7,782 bases of DNA from Spirochaeta sp. (GCA_003454605.1 DMKD01000103.1:1-7782), one strand, 5' to 3'; shown: positions 1-6,972, numbered from the stretch's first letter. Made by a program: numbers and translations. The notes: generated by a model from the sequence alone, not told the origin.

Positions 1-2
1 CA

Positions 3-926
3 GCAAAAACTGTGAACGTTATTAAACTTCCAGATTCACAGGCGGCCGCAGCGTCCACACCGGCAGCACAGCCGGAAAAAGTGGAACCGGATGAGGAAAG
101 ACTGCTGATAATAACTCCCGGTGCCTCTGTTCCCTACTTTGATCTCGATATCCTCTTTATTCACGCTCATCCGGATGACGAATCTCTCGATTTCGGATGC
201 CTGCTGGCCCTTGCTGAAAAAGCAGGTTTAAAAACGGGGCTGCTGACATTTACCGACGGTAACTCCGGCCTTGATCTATATCCGGACAGACCTGTGACCG
301 GAATCTATCCTAATCATTACATGGAGGGCGCCGAACTGGCAGCCATCCGTGCGGTGGAGCTTGCTGATGCCGCTGAAGCGTTAGGAGTTGATCTGCTGAT
401 ACGCCTGGGACTGCATAATAACCAGTATAACAGTATTAAGGACGAGCGCCCTCCCGAGGATATAATCGGGATGTGGGGAGGCGAAGACAGACTGATTGAA
501 ACAATGTTCAGTATAATTGAAAAAACAAGACCTGAGATGATTGCAGCACCAGATGCCCCCAGTGAAGCCCGCGAGCATTTTGAGCATGAGGCAGTCGGCT
601 ACCTTGTTGCTGAAATCATGTCAAGATTCGAAATCGATGACTACAAGGCACCTAAACGATACATAACCTGTATAGATCCGCGGCAGCATCACCTGTATCC
701 TGATGCATCAACAATTAATGCAAGCTTGAAACCCACAGACTCCGACAACCGCTTATCCACCCTGCGTGAAGTTCAGATTACTGCTCTGCAGCTGCATAAA
801 ACCCAGAATGATGCTGTTAATGCAGGGACCGGATTCCTGCCGAAATATCCTGCGGAGTACTATCAAATCCAGTACTGGCATTCCAATCAGAACTGGGACG
901 ACTGGATATCCGCTTTAAATAATTAA
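3..926 (+). CDS. PIG-L/LmbE-family deacetylase, 5' end probably outside the window
   Basis: This is a zinc-dependent N-acetylglucosaminyl-type deacetylase of the LmbE/PIG-L superfamily, whose members remove acetyl groups from GlcNAc-like sugars or conjugates. Counting from the GTG at 12, the core begins with HAHPDDES at residues 51-58, the family's AHPDDE motif holding two metal ligands (H53, D56) and the general-base aspartate (D55). ELAAIRAVELADAAEALGV (108-126) matches the conserved helix that follows. The second metal motif reads HFEH at 189-192, where many relatives have HPDH, followed by EAVG. The reading frame is open to the left edge, and the GTG at 12 has no ribosome site before it, so the true start is probably upstream; the annotated extent begins at the first in-frame codon. 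Family members usually begin just before AHPDDE, so the Ala/Pro/Glu-rich stretch at residues 8-30 is an extension or linker from something further upstream. No signal peptide is visible. The substrate cannot be told; mycothiol, bacillithiol and cell-wall sugars are all possible. Confidence 0.9.
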   Translation, partial: AKTVNVIKLPDSQAAAASTPAAQPEKVEPDEERLLIITPGASVPYFDLDILFIHAHPDDESLDFGCLLALAEKAGLKTGLLTFTDGNSGLDLYPDRPVTGIYPNHYMEGAELAAIRAVELADAAEALGVDLLIRLGLHNNQYNSIKDERPPEDIIGMWGGEDRLIETMFSIIEKTRPEMIAAPDAPSEAREHFEHEAVGYLVAEIMSRFEIDDYKAPKRYITCIDPRQHHLYPDASTINASLKPTDSDNRLSTLREVQITALQLHKTQNDAVNAGTGFLPKYPAEYYQIQYWHSNQNWDDWISALNN

Positions 927-939
927 AGAAACTTGCCCC

Positions 940-967
940 TTGCCTAATCGCCGATTAAAAGTAAAAT
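940..967 (+). promoter_or_regulatory. Candidate sigma-70-type promoter for the lipoprotein operon
   Basis: TTGCCT (940-945) and TAAAAT (962-967) are 16 bases apart and match the -35 and -10 consensus at 4 of 6 and 5 of 6 positions. They lie in the 72-base gap after the deacetylase, 31 bases before the lipoprotein start. It is the only gap before 6859 wide enough to hold a promoter outside coding sequence. Seen directly: the hexamers and spacing. Inferred: that they are used. Confidence 0.45.
945..957. repeat. 13-base palindrome inside the candidate promoter spacer
   Basis: TAATCG-C-CGATTA is a perfect inverted repeat with one central base. It starts at the last base of the -35 hexamer and fills most of the spacer to the -10. 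The single-base loop makes it a poor RNA hairpin, so a two-fold-symmetric protein-binding site (operator) is the more natural reading. No regulator gene lies in the window to pair with it, and a chance palindrome is possible. Confidence 0.35.
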
Positions 968-998
968 AGAATAAACTGAAACCAATTCGGAGGCCTTA

Positions 999-2291
999 AT
1001 GCGTTCCATATCCAGATATATCAGCATAACTTTTATCATTCTTGCTGTATCAGTTTTTTCATCATGCGGCTCGAAGTATATCGGTTATGGGGTTCTTTAT
1101 ATAGAAGATACAGAGAATAATCTCACAGCCGGAACAGTTTACTCTGTTATGCAGGAATCAGAAATTCGTGATGTCTACACTATAGCCTCAGATGAATCAA
1201 GCGCAGGAATTGATGTTGCCCGCTACATGCTCTCGTTTCATGAAAAAGAAACAGATGCAGCCGCCTACGCTGAAGATTATACGCAGTGGGTGGATCTATA
1301 CGCTGTGACAGTACTTAACGGGCTGTCAATCAGAGAGGAAGCCGACGGAAGTTCAGAACGTATCTACAAACTCCGTAAAGGCCAGACTGTGAAAATCATC
1401 GGACGCGATTCCAAGATGGTTAATATTGCTGATCATGACGGATACTGGTATGTAGTTCTCACCGAAGACGGTGTATCAGGGTACTGTTTCGATAAAAATC
1501 TGAGGATATTCGATACCAAGGAAGCGGGAGCTGCGAGTTCGAATGTTCTCGATACCGACACACTCAGCCAGTTTCTTGACAAAGTCTACAGACCGGAATT
1601 TTTTCAGGATATGGTCAGAGACAACATGCTTAATCTCAATCGTTTTAAAACAACCCGTGGAATTTTCTCTTTCCCTGAAGAAAAAAAGATTTTGCTGAAC
1701 ATAGCTGAGCATCAGATAAGCTTTGACTATACCAATATTGTTCAGAACAGCAGCGGACGATTTATATTTGAAGGAAGTTCACTTCAGATTGAAGTTCGAT
1801 CCGAAAAGCGGATAGCAGTATATTACAATTACGAAAACAAAGAATATGCCGAAGTAATGATCTATATCGAAAATATGGATGAGTTGATTGAGGCTGAACT
1901 CGAACGCAGGGACCTCTTGTTTGAGCAGTTTGAAAACCTTGATACAGTTTCCAGTACAGCCTACGGCAGAATATCCTTCGATCCCGAGCGGTCATTCAGC
2001 TGGGACAATTACAAACGGCTGGTTCCGAATGTTATTCCTGAGACTGCATCTGAAACCGGCAGAATCTCACTCGGATATTTTCCTGCGCCTCAGCTCAGAA
2101 ACGAATATGACGGCGTCGTATCATTCTCTTTCGATAATGTCCCTGGAGGCGGACTCGTAAACTTCCTCTTCACGCTGTCGGATCTTGGTGTGAAACTTGT
2201 ATATGTACCTCAATCTGATATAAATAAAGGTGTTGTCGAACAGGAGAGCAGCTCCCCGCTCGTACTCTTTATGTCCGGCGCAGGAGAATAG
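999..2291 (+). CDS. SH3-domain lipoprotein with an unassigned C-terminal domain
   Basis: The protein has 430 residues. The N-terminus has two arginines, a hydrophobic stretch (8-20) and a lipobox-like FSSC with the acylated cysteine at C23; the Phe at -3 is unusual for most bacteria but within the looser spirochaetal range. It should therefore be membrane-anchored outside the cytoplasm. Residues about 101-172 form a bacterial SH3-like (SH3b) domain: a VLNGLSIREEADGSSE start, then KLRKGQTVKIIG, a WYVV strand and GYCF. Such domains commonly bind peptidoglycan or peptides. Residues about 185-430 show alternating beta-like strands, a charged helix around 292-313 and a glycine-rich PGGG at 382-385; I recognise no family there. 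The ribosome site GGAGG lies 5 bases before the ATG. It is first in the six-gene run, and the ABC-F gene starts 20 bases after its stop. An A7 run lies at about 1681-1687. A cell-wall or envelope-sensing role is inference only. Confidence 0.85.
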   Translation: MRSISRYISITFIILAVSVFSSCGSKYIGYGVLYIEDTENNLTAGTVYSVMQESEIRDVYTIASDESSAGIDVARYMLSFHEKETDAAAYAEDYTQWVDLYAVTVLNGLSIREEADGSSERIYKLRKGQTVKIIGRDSKMVNIADHDGYWYVVLTEDGVSGYCFDKNLRIFDTKEAGAASSNVLDTDTLSQFLDKVYRPEFFQDMVRDNMLNLNRFKTTRGIFSFPEEKKILLNIAEHQISFDYTNIVQNSSGRFIFEGSSLQIEVRSEKRIAVYYNYENKEYAEVMIYIENMDELIEAELERRDLLFEQFENLDTVSSTAYGRISFDPERSFSWDNYKRLVPNVIPETASETGRISLGYFPAPQLRNEYDGVVSFSFDNVPGGGLVNFLFTLSDLGVKLVYVPQSDINKGVVEQESSSPLVLFMSGAGE

Positions 2292-2311
2292 AGAGACGGT
2301 CGGCGAAATAA

Positions 2312-4279
2312 ATGGCATTTGTTCAATTAAATAATATATCTCTGAGTTTCGGTGATCGTCAGATCATTGACGATATCAGTTTCAATATCTCACATGAAAG
2401 CAAAACAGCCCTCTCAGGCGGAAACGGCAGCGGAAAATCAACCCTGATGAAGATCATCGCAGGTCTTAATCAAGCTGACAGCGGCAAAATCATCAAGGAT
2501 AAAACTTCGCGTATTGCCTATCTTCCCCAGTCCGGAATTACGCTCAGCGGTAAAACTCTGCTTGAAGACGTCGAAACTGCCTTCGATCATGTTCTTCCGA
2601 TTATCACCGATAAGGAAAGGGTCGAACATGAGCTCTCCGGTGTAAGTGAAGAATCCGGCGGGACGGCTTCCAGACTCGAGCGACTGCATAATCTGCAGGA
2701 GCAGATAAATGACAGCGGTTATTATTCCAGAAAAGAGACGGCCGCCATAGTACTGACAGGTCTTGGGTTTTCACAGAGCGATTTTAACCGTACTACAGGT
2801 GAGTTTTCCGGCGGCTGGCAGATGAGAATAGCACTGACCCGGCTGTTGCTTTCAAAACCCGATATCATGCTGCTTGATGAGCCCACAAACTATCTCGACC
2901 TCGAAGCTCGCAACTGGCTTGAGGGCTACCTTAATACCTACAGCGGCGGTTTCATTGTCGTTTCGCATGACCGCTACTTCCTGGATTCGACAGTCACCGA
3001 TGTGGCCGAACTCTTCAATGGAAAACTCCGTATTTATAAAGGAAACTACACCTCCTATGAAAAACGGCGGGAAGTGGAACTGCAGCAGCTGATAAAAGAT
3101 TACACCAGGCAGCAGGACGAGATTGCAAAAGCAGAAGATTTCATCAACCGTTTCCGCTATCAGGCAACCAAGGCCAAACAGGTGCAAAGCCGGGTAAAAC
3201 AGCTTGAAAAAGTTGAACGCATAGTACTTCCCGAAAGCATGAAGAAGATCAATTTTCACTTCCCCCAGCCTCCGCATTCAGGCAAGCAGGTTCTCAGAAT
3301 CAGCAGTCTGTTCAAGGCCTATGGTGATAATAAGGTAATAAACAACCTCGAGCTTCAGCTTGAAGCCGGAGAAAAACTTGTCATAGCGGGAAAGAACGGT
3401 GCTGGAAAATCAACCCTGATGCGAATAATTGCGGGCATAGATCCTGATTATACCGGAGTAATTGACTACGGAAGCGGAGTTGCCGCCGGCTATTTTTCTC
3501 AGGATGTGGATAACGCACTCACCCCCGAAAGCAGCGTACTAGAAGAAATTGAATCTGCAGCGCCCACACATCTTATACCCGATGTCCGTGGTATGCTCGG
3601 AGCTTTTCTGTTCAGAGGCGATGATATATATAAATCCACCGATGTGCTCAGCGGCGGAGAAAAAAACCGGCTGTCGCTGCTCAAACTCCTGCTTCATCCC
3701 TCAAATTTGCTGATTCTCGACGAACCGACGAACCATCTTGATCTTCAATCGAAGCAGGTGCTGCTCAAAGCTCTGAAAAGCTATGAAGGAACACTCGTGT
3801 TCGTCTCGCATGACCGGTATTTTATCGAAAGGCTCGCAACCAAGGTAATCGAGATTGAAGATGGCAAACACCGTCTCTTTCCAGGTGATTATAGTTACTA
3901 CCTGTGGCGAAAGGAGCAGGAAGCGGATGGCATGCCCCTTAGCGAATCAGGCTGCAGAGATGCAGGATCGGGTTCTGCTGCAGCTGAGCCATCAATTGGA
4001 GAAATCCGAAAACTATCGCATCAGGAAGAAAAACGAATTAAGAACCGTCTGCGTAAATTAGAGCGTGATGAGGAAGATATTATGACAAGGGTTGAACAGC
4101 TTGAGGCTGAAGCGGAAGAACTTGGAAAGCAACTGCATAATCCTGATGTGTATTCATCGGCGCAGAAAGCACAGGAAGTACAGCAGGCAATCGCTGAAAA
4201 AGAAGACCTTCAGGTTGAACTTATGGAGCAGTGGGAAAAGCTTGAGCTCGAGAAAACCGAATTGACGGAAGGCTCCTGA
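2312..4279 (+). CDS. ABC-F family ATPase, YheS/Uup-like, with C-terminal coiled coil
   Basis: This is a soluble ATPase with two ABC domains and no membrane segments, of the ABC-F type that binds the ribosomal E site and relieves stalled or poorly positioned translation. Domain 1 has Walker A at 36-44 (GGNGSGKST), the ABC-F signature FSGGW at 165-169, Walker B ending LLDEPTNYLD (187-196, catalytic E190) and the switch histidine H219. Residues about 240-320 are the inter-domain linker that reaches the P-site tRNA; RFRYQATKAKQVQSRVKQLE (280-299) is the conserved part and resembles YheS. Domain 2 has Walker A at 360-368 (GKNGAGKST), LSGGE at 446-450, LILDEPTNHLD (467-477, E471) and H500. A loose Ser/Gly/Ala stretch (about 538-563) leads to a charged coiled coil (565-650), as in Uup/YheS-type members. 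All catalytic residues are intact. The length of 655 is normal. The ribosome site is weak. A housekeeping factor is more likely than a resistance protein, since the linker is of the conserved type. Confidence 0.95.
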   Translation: MAFVQLNNISLSFGDRQIIDDISFNISHESKTALSGGNGSGKSTLMKIIAGLNQADSGKIIKDKTSRIAYLPQSGITLSGKTLLEDVETAFDHVLPIITDKERVEHELSGVSEESGGTASRLERLHNLQEQINDSGYYSRKETAAIVLTGLGFSQSDFNRTTGEFSGGWQMRIALTRLLLSKPDIMLLDEPTNYLDLEARNWLEGYLNTYSGGFIVVSHDRYFLDSTVTDVAELFNGKLRIYKGNYTSYEKRREVELQQLIKDYTRQQDEIAKAEDFINRFRYQATKAKQVQSRVKQLEKVERIVLPESMKKINFHFPQPPHSGKQVLRISSLFKAYGDNKVINNLELQLEAGEKLVIAGKNGAGKSTLMRIIAGIDPDYTGVIDYGSGVAAGYFSQDVDNALTPESSVLEEIESAAPTHLIPDVRGMLGAFLFRGDDIYKSTDVLSGGEKNRLSLLKLLLHPSNLLILDEPTNHLDLQSKQVLLKALKSYEGTLVFVSHDRYFIERLATKVIEIEDGKHRLFPGDYSYYLWRKEQEADGMPLSESGCRDAGSGSAAAEPSIGEIRKLSHQEEKRIKNRLRKLERDEEDIMTRVEQLEAEAEELGKQLHNPDVYSSAQKAQEVQQAIAEKEDLQVELMEQWEKLELEKTELTEGS

Positions 4280-5217
4280 TGGAACTCTTTATACACATAA
4301 TTACACACAATATAGTTCCAATATTTTTCCTTATAGGAACCGGAGTTCTATTAGGAAAAATCTTCAAGCTTGATGTAGGGACATTGAGTAAGCTGAGCTT
4401 TTATGCTCTGATGCCGTTCTATGCGTTTACAACAATCTATACAAACAATCTCTCAGTAAATATGGGTAAAACACTGCTTTTTGCAGCATTGTTCCTGGTT
4501 TTAAATATGACTATCGGCTATGCTGCCGCTGCAATCCGGCGGATGAACAGCAGGAAAAAACACATTCTTGTAAATACAGTTATTCTATATAATTCGGGTA
4601 ACATCGGCATTCCGCTGATAACCCTTATTTTTATGAACACAGCTTATTTGAATCAGGCACTCGTCATTCAGATTACTATAATGCTGACCCAGTCCTTTCT
4701 CGGTGCGACCGTGGGGTTTTACAATGCCGGCCGCAGCGAGATGCACTGGAGAGATTCTATTTTGTATGTGTTAAAAATGCCTGCAATCTATGCAATTGCC
4801 GCCGCCACATTGTTAAAGCAGGTTGACATTGACCTGACCCTGACATTTGTCTGGCCGGCTTTCATTTATCTGAAACAGGCTATGATCGGCCTGGTTCTCC
4901 TCACTCTCGGAATACAGTTATCTTATACTAAAATTTCGAGCAGGGATCCTGACGCTTTTATTGCCGTTGCTCTTAGATTAGCCGGCGGGCCCATCGGAGC
5001 TTTCTTAATTATAAAGTTATTGGGAATAAGCGGACTGATGGGACAGGTCCTTCTAATCTCATCGGCGGCACCGACAGCAGTTATGGCTGCACTCATAGCT
5101 ATTGAACGAAATACCGAGCCCGAATTTGCATCTAAAACAGTAACTTTTACCACTATAATCTGTTCAATCACCCTCGTATTTGTCGTATACTTCTCTCGTA
5201 TTTTATTCCCGATTTAA
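4279..5217 (+). CDS. AEC-family (auxin efflux carrier/malonate permease-type) transporter
   Basis: This is a 312-residue integral membrane protein with about ten hydrophobic helices in two blocks of five (roughly 12-27, 38-55, 63-86, 97-118, 124-146, then 160-179, 187-213, 225-248, 253-276, 286-309), the normal size and layout for the AEC family. Two family hallmarks lie in the crossing helices: NSGNIGIP at 105-112 in the first half and SAAPTAV at 262-268 in the second. Characterised bacterial relatives move organic acids such as malonate or malate, but the substrate cannot be read from the sequence. Its ATG shares a base with the ABC-F stop (TGATG), and a GGAAGG ribosome site lies inside the end of that gene, so its translation is probably coupled to it. 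A direct functional link to the ABC-F protein is not implied, because ABC-F proteins do not energise transport. Confidence 0.9.
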   Translation: MELFIHIITHNIVPIFFLIGTGVLLGKIFKLDVGTLSKLSFYALMPFYAFTTIYTNNLSVNMGKTLLFAALFLVLNMTIGYAAAAIRRMNSRKKHILVNTVILYNSGNIGIPLITLIFMNTAYLNQALVIQITIMLTQSFLGATVGFYNAGRSEMHWRDSILYVLKMPAIYAIAAATLLKQVDIDLTLTFVWPAFIYLKQAMIGLVLLTLGIQLSYTKISSRDPDAFIAVALRLAGGPIGAFLIIKLLGISGLMGQVLLISSAAPTAVMAALIAIERNTEPEFASKTVTFTTIICSITLVFVVYFSRILFPI

Positions 5218-5228
5218 ATAAACCCACA

Positions 5229-5234
5229 GGGAGG
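5229..5234 (+). promoter_or_regulatory. Ribosome binding site fixing the TTG start of exoIII
   Basis: GGGAGG lies 5 bases before the TTG at 5240. This spacing, and the fact that translation from that TTG gives the family's standard N-terminus (KTLISWNVNGIRA), decide the start. No ATG or GTG could serve without losing the conserved WNVNG strand. Confidence 0.85.
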
Positions 5235-5239
5235 ACAAT

Positions 5240-6001
5240 TTGAAAACTTTAATATCATGGAACGTAAACGGAATAAGAGCAGCCGAAAAAAAAGGCCTCT
5301 TTGACTGGATGGCAGAAAAAAATGCTGATTTTGTTTGTCTCCAGGAAACCAAGGCCCAGATTGAGCAGCTGAATGAGACTTTTACCGAACCTGAAGGTTA
5401 TAAATCATACTTTGCTTCAGCCGAAAAAAAAGGCTACAGCGGTGTTGTAACCTATGCAAAAGAAGAACCGCTTTCTGTTGAAACCCTGAATATTGAAGAA
5501 TTCGATGCTGAAGGACGAAGCATCATACTCGAATATCCGGACTATAAACTTATAAACTGCTATTTCCCGAACAGTCAGGCTGAAGGAAAACGTATTGATT
5601 ATAAAATCAGATTCTGTGAAGCAGTTATGGAGTATTGCGACAATACTGTGGCAGAAGGAAAGAACATCATTCTATGCGGTGATTACAATGTTGCTCATAA
5701 ACCAATTGATCTGGCTCATCCCAAACAAAATGAAAAGAACCCCGGCTACCTGCCGGAAGAACGGGCCTGGATGGATAAATTCACAGACGCTGGCTACATC
5801 GATACCTTCCGTAAATACTGTCAGGATCCGGATCGATACAGCTGGTGGTCCTACCGGATTAAGGCCCGCGACAGGAATGTCGGCTGGCGTATCGATTACT
5901 TCTGTGTTAACCCCGGCTTTGAAGACCGGCTCGAAAATGCCGACATCCTCGACCAGGTAATGGGTTCAGACCACTGCCCCGTTGAATTGGTTATAAAATA
6001 A
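5240..6001 (+). CDS. xth: Exodeoxyribonuclease III / AP endonuclease
   Basis: This is the Mg-dependent base-excision repair nuclease that cuts the backbone 5' of abasic sites and trims 3' ends. It has 253 residues, normal for the compact ExoA/Xth type. Visible active-site elements in order: WNVNG at 7-11 with N10, LQETK at 34-38 with metal-binding E36, Y108, GDYN at 147-150 with D148 and N150, WRIDY at 216-220 with D219, and GSDHCP at 242-247 with the catalytic D244-H245 pair. YSWWSYR (200-206) matches the conserved DNA-contacting segment. Nothing essential is missing. Translation starts at TTG. The gene lies 22 bases after the carrier gene and 20 before the small membrane protein. A 16-base direct repeat with an A8 run occurs twice inside it and encodes AEKKG at residues 15-19 and 61-65. 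The gene could equally be named exoA. Confidence 0.96.
   Translation: MKTLISWNVNGIRAAEKKGLFDWMAEKNADFVCLQETKAQIEQLNETFTEPEGYKSYFASAEKKGYSGVVTYAKEEPLSVETLNIEEFDAEGRSIILEYPDYKLINCYFPNSQAEGKRIDYKIRFCEAVMEYCDNTVAEGKNIILCGDYNVAHKPIDLAHPKQNEKNPGYLPEERAWMDKFTDAGYIDTFRKYCQDPDRYSWWSYRIKARDRNVGWRIDYFCVNPGFEDRLENADILDQVMGSDHCPVELVIK
5281..5296 (+). repeat. Direct repeat copy 1 with A8 run, inside exoIII
   Basis: AGCCGAAAAAAAAGGC occurs here and again, identical, 138 bases later. Both copies are in the same reading frame and encode AEKKG. The A8 tract (5286-5293) is a possible site of polymerase slippage. Chance is a fair alternative, since Lys-Lys written as AAAAAA after GAA gives A8 automatically. Confidence 0.8.
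5419..5434 (+). repeat. Direct repeat copy 2 with A8 run, inside exoIII
   Basis: This is the second identical 16-base copy, with its A8 tract at 5424-5431. The offset of 138 bases is exactly 46 codons, so recombination between the copies would remove 46 residues without changing the frame and would take out the catalytic E36. Confidence 0.8.
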
Positions 6002-6021
6002 TTCTGAGGTAGATAATAAAA

Positions 6022-6258
6022 ATGAAAATCACCAATAAAAATCTGGGTAAGTTCATCGGCTTCCTCATCCTTTTTGCTGTAACCGGGACTCTTGCCTGGG
6101 AACTGCTTGAGGTCATACTCAACCTTGCAGGCCTCGCAATCAATCTCAGCGCCGGCCCAGTAGGTTTCGATATCGACATCATTTCAATTTACATATCGGC
6201 CAACCCCGGAACCCTCGCAGGAATCGCCCTGGGATGGCTGCTTTTCCGCCGTATTTAA
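6022..6258 (+). CDS. Small two-helix membrane protein, DUF4321-like
   Basis: The protein has 78 residues and two hydrophobic segments: about 10-27 and the C-terminal 62-75, which ends in GWLLFRRI. Between them lie a Trp-Glu-Leu-Leu-Glu stretch (26-30) and a region rich in Leu, Ile and Gly. The pattern of a short charged start, a helix with E near its end, a middle strand-like section and a C-terminal Gly-rich helix ending in arginines resembles DUF4321 proteins. From memory, those are small membrane proteins of unknown function often found beside maf in clostridia and relatives. Here it ends 12 bases before maf, which supports that reading. GAGGT lies 11 bases before the ATG, slightly far. 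The gene appears real because it fits between neighbours with operon-like spacing and has a coherent membrane pattern. The function is unknown and the family assignment is tentative. Confidence 0.75.
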   Translation: MKITNKNLGKFIGFLILFAVTGTLAWELLEVILNLAGLAINLSAGPVGFDIDIISIYISANPGTLAGIALGWLLFRRI

Positions 6259-6270
6259 TGGAGATAATTC

Positions 6271-6858
6271 ATGGATAATATTATTCTCGCGTCGGGCTCC
6301 CCCCGGCGGCAGGATATACTGCGACAGATGGGGTTAAGGTTCACAGTTTCTCCGCAGGATGTTGATGAAAGCTTCGCCGGCATGTCAGCAGATGACGAGG
6401 TGAAACGTCTTGCGGCTAAAAAGGTTCAAGCCTGCAAAAGATCTGCCGGGAACAAAAACTGGATACTAGGTGCTGACACCTTTATTGTCCAAAACGACAG
6501 CTTCATGGGTAAACCAGCCGATCGCGATGATGCCCGCCGAATGCTGCAATTGCTTGCAGACAATACACATACGGTAATCTCAGGCCTTGCACTCAGGATC
6601 CCCGGCCGATATAAAAGCGGCGGTATTACAACAGCTGTCTGCCGCACCGAAGTCACTTTTGCCCCCATGTCCGATGAGGAAATCGAATGGTATCTGGACA
6701 CCGGTGAATGGCAGGACGTCGCCGCCGCCTACCGCATTCAGGAGAAAGCTGCCATGTTCATACACTCTATTACAGGCTCCTGGTCCAACGTGATGGGGTT
6801 GCCAATTAATACATTTTATGGCATGCTCAGGTCAAATAATTTTAACTTCCAAACCTGA
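6271..6858 (+). CDS. maf: Maf-family nucleotide pyrophosphatase (dTTP/UTP type)
   Basis: This cytoplasmic nucleoside triphosphate pyrophosphatase hydrolyses dTTP, UTP and modified pyrimidine nucleotides to monophosphates; the family was first linked to septum inhibition in Bacillus. It has 195 residues, normal length. Visible motifs: ILASGSPRR at 5-13, D32-E33, LGADT at 66-70 with the catalytic aspartate D69, GKP at 80-82, and a C-terminal YRIQ with Q157 followed by GSWSNVMGLP (169-178). The Arg12, Lys50/51, Lys81 and Gln157 set fits the YhdE-like (dTTP/UTP) subgroup rather than the YceF-like m7GTP subgroup. Two normally conserved glycines differ: the usual AGAY reads AAAY (152-154 region), and the Gly after IQ is Glu158. 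GGAGA lies 5 bases before the ATG. It is the last gene of the run. No T-rich terminator follows directly. Confidence 0.94.
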   Translation: MDNIILASGSPRRQDILRQMGLRFTVSPQDVDESFAGMSADDEVKRLAAKKVQACKRSAGNKNWILGADTFIVQNDSFMGKPADRDDARRMLQLLADNTHTVISGLALRIPGRYKSGGITTAVCRTEVTFAPMSDEEIEWYLDTGEWQDVAAAYRIQEKAAMFIHSITGSWSNVMGLPINTFYGMLRSNNFNFQT

Positions 6859-6904
6859 TTCAGATTACTTTTGATAATGGTTTGAGAAAAAGAGAAGGAT
6901 GCGG

Positions 6905-6940
6905 GAGCAATCGGAAATTGCATAGCAATTTCAATTGCTC
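6905..6940. repeat. Nested inverted repeat (hairpin 1) in the rpsB leader
   Basis: The outer arms GAGCAAT (6905-6911) and ATTGCTC (6934-6940) enclose the inner arms GAAATTGC (6914-6921) and GCAATTTC (6925-6932), with the loop ATA. That gives 15 base pairs interrupted only by a 2/1 internal bulge. No T-run follows, so it is not a standard terminator. Confidence 0.85.
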
Positions 6941-6941
6941 G

Positions 6942-6960
6942 GAAGAACCTTTGGTTCTTC
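6942..6960. repeat. Perfect 8-bp hairpin 2 in the rpsB leader
   Basis: GAAGAACC (6942-6949), loop TTT, GGTTCTTC (6953-6960). It begins one base after hairpin 1 ends. The nearest T-run is TTTT at 6970-6973, ten bases further on, too far for a classic Rho-independent terminator. Confidence 0.85.
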
Positions 6961-6972
6961 ATGGATGGGTTT

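Noticed and set aside
2852..3277. 141-codon open frame on the minus strand
   Set aside because: It lies wholly antisense to the conserved first ATPase domain and linker of the ABC-F gene, with no ribosome site and no recognisable protein character.
2312..4279. Antibiotic-resistance ABC-F protein
   Set aside because: The linker is the conserved KAKQVQSR type rather than the long variable type of resistance proteins, and the neighbours are housekeeping genes.
5595..5960. 121-codon open frame on the plus strand
   Set aside because: It is a shifted frame within exoIII, whose own frame carries every catalytic motif.
6899..6925. Eight-codon leader peptide MREQSEIA before rpsB
   Set aside because: The purine-rich sequence abuts the ATG with no spacing, the stop lies within hairpin 1, and there is no run of regulatory codons as in attenuators.
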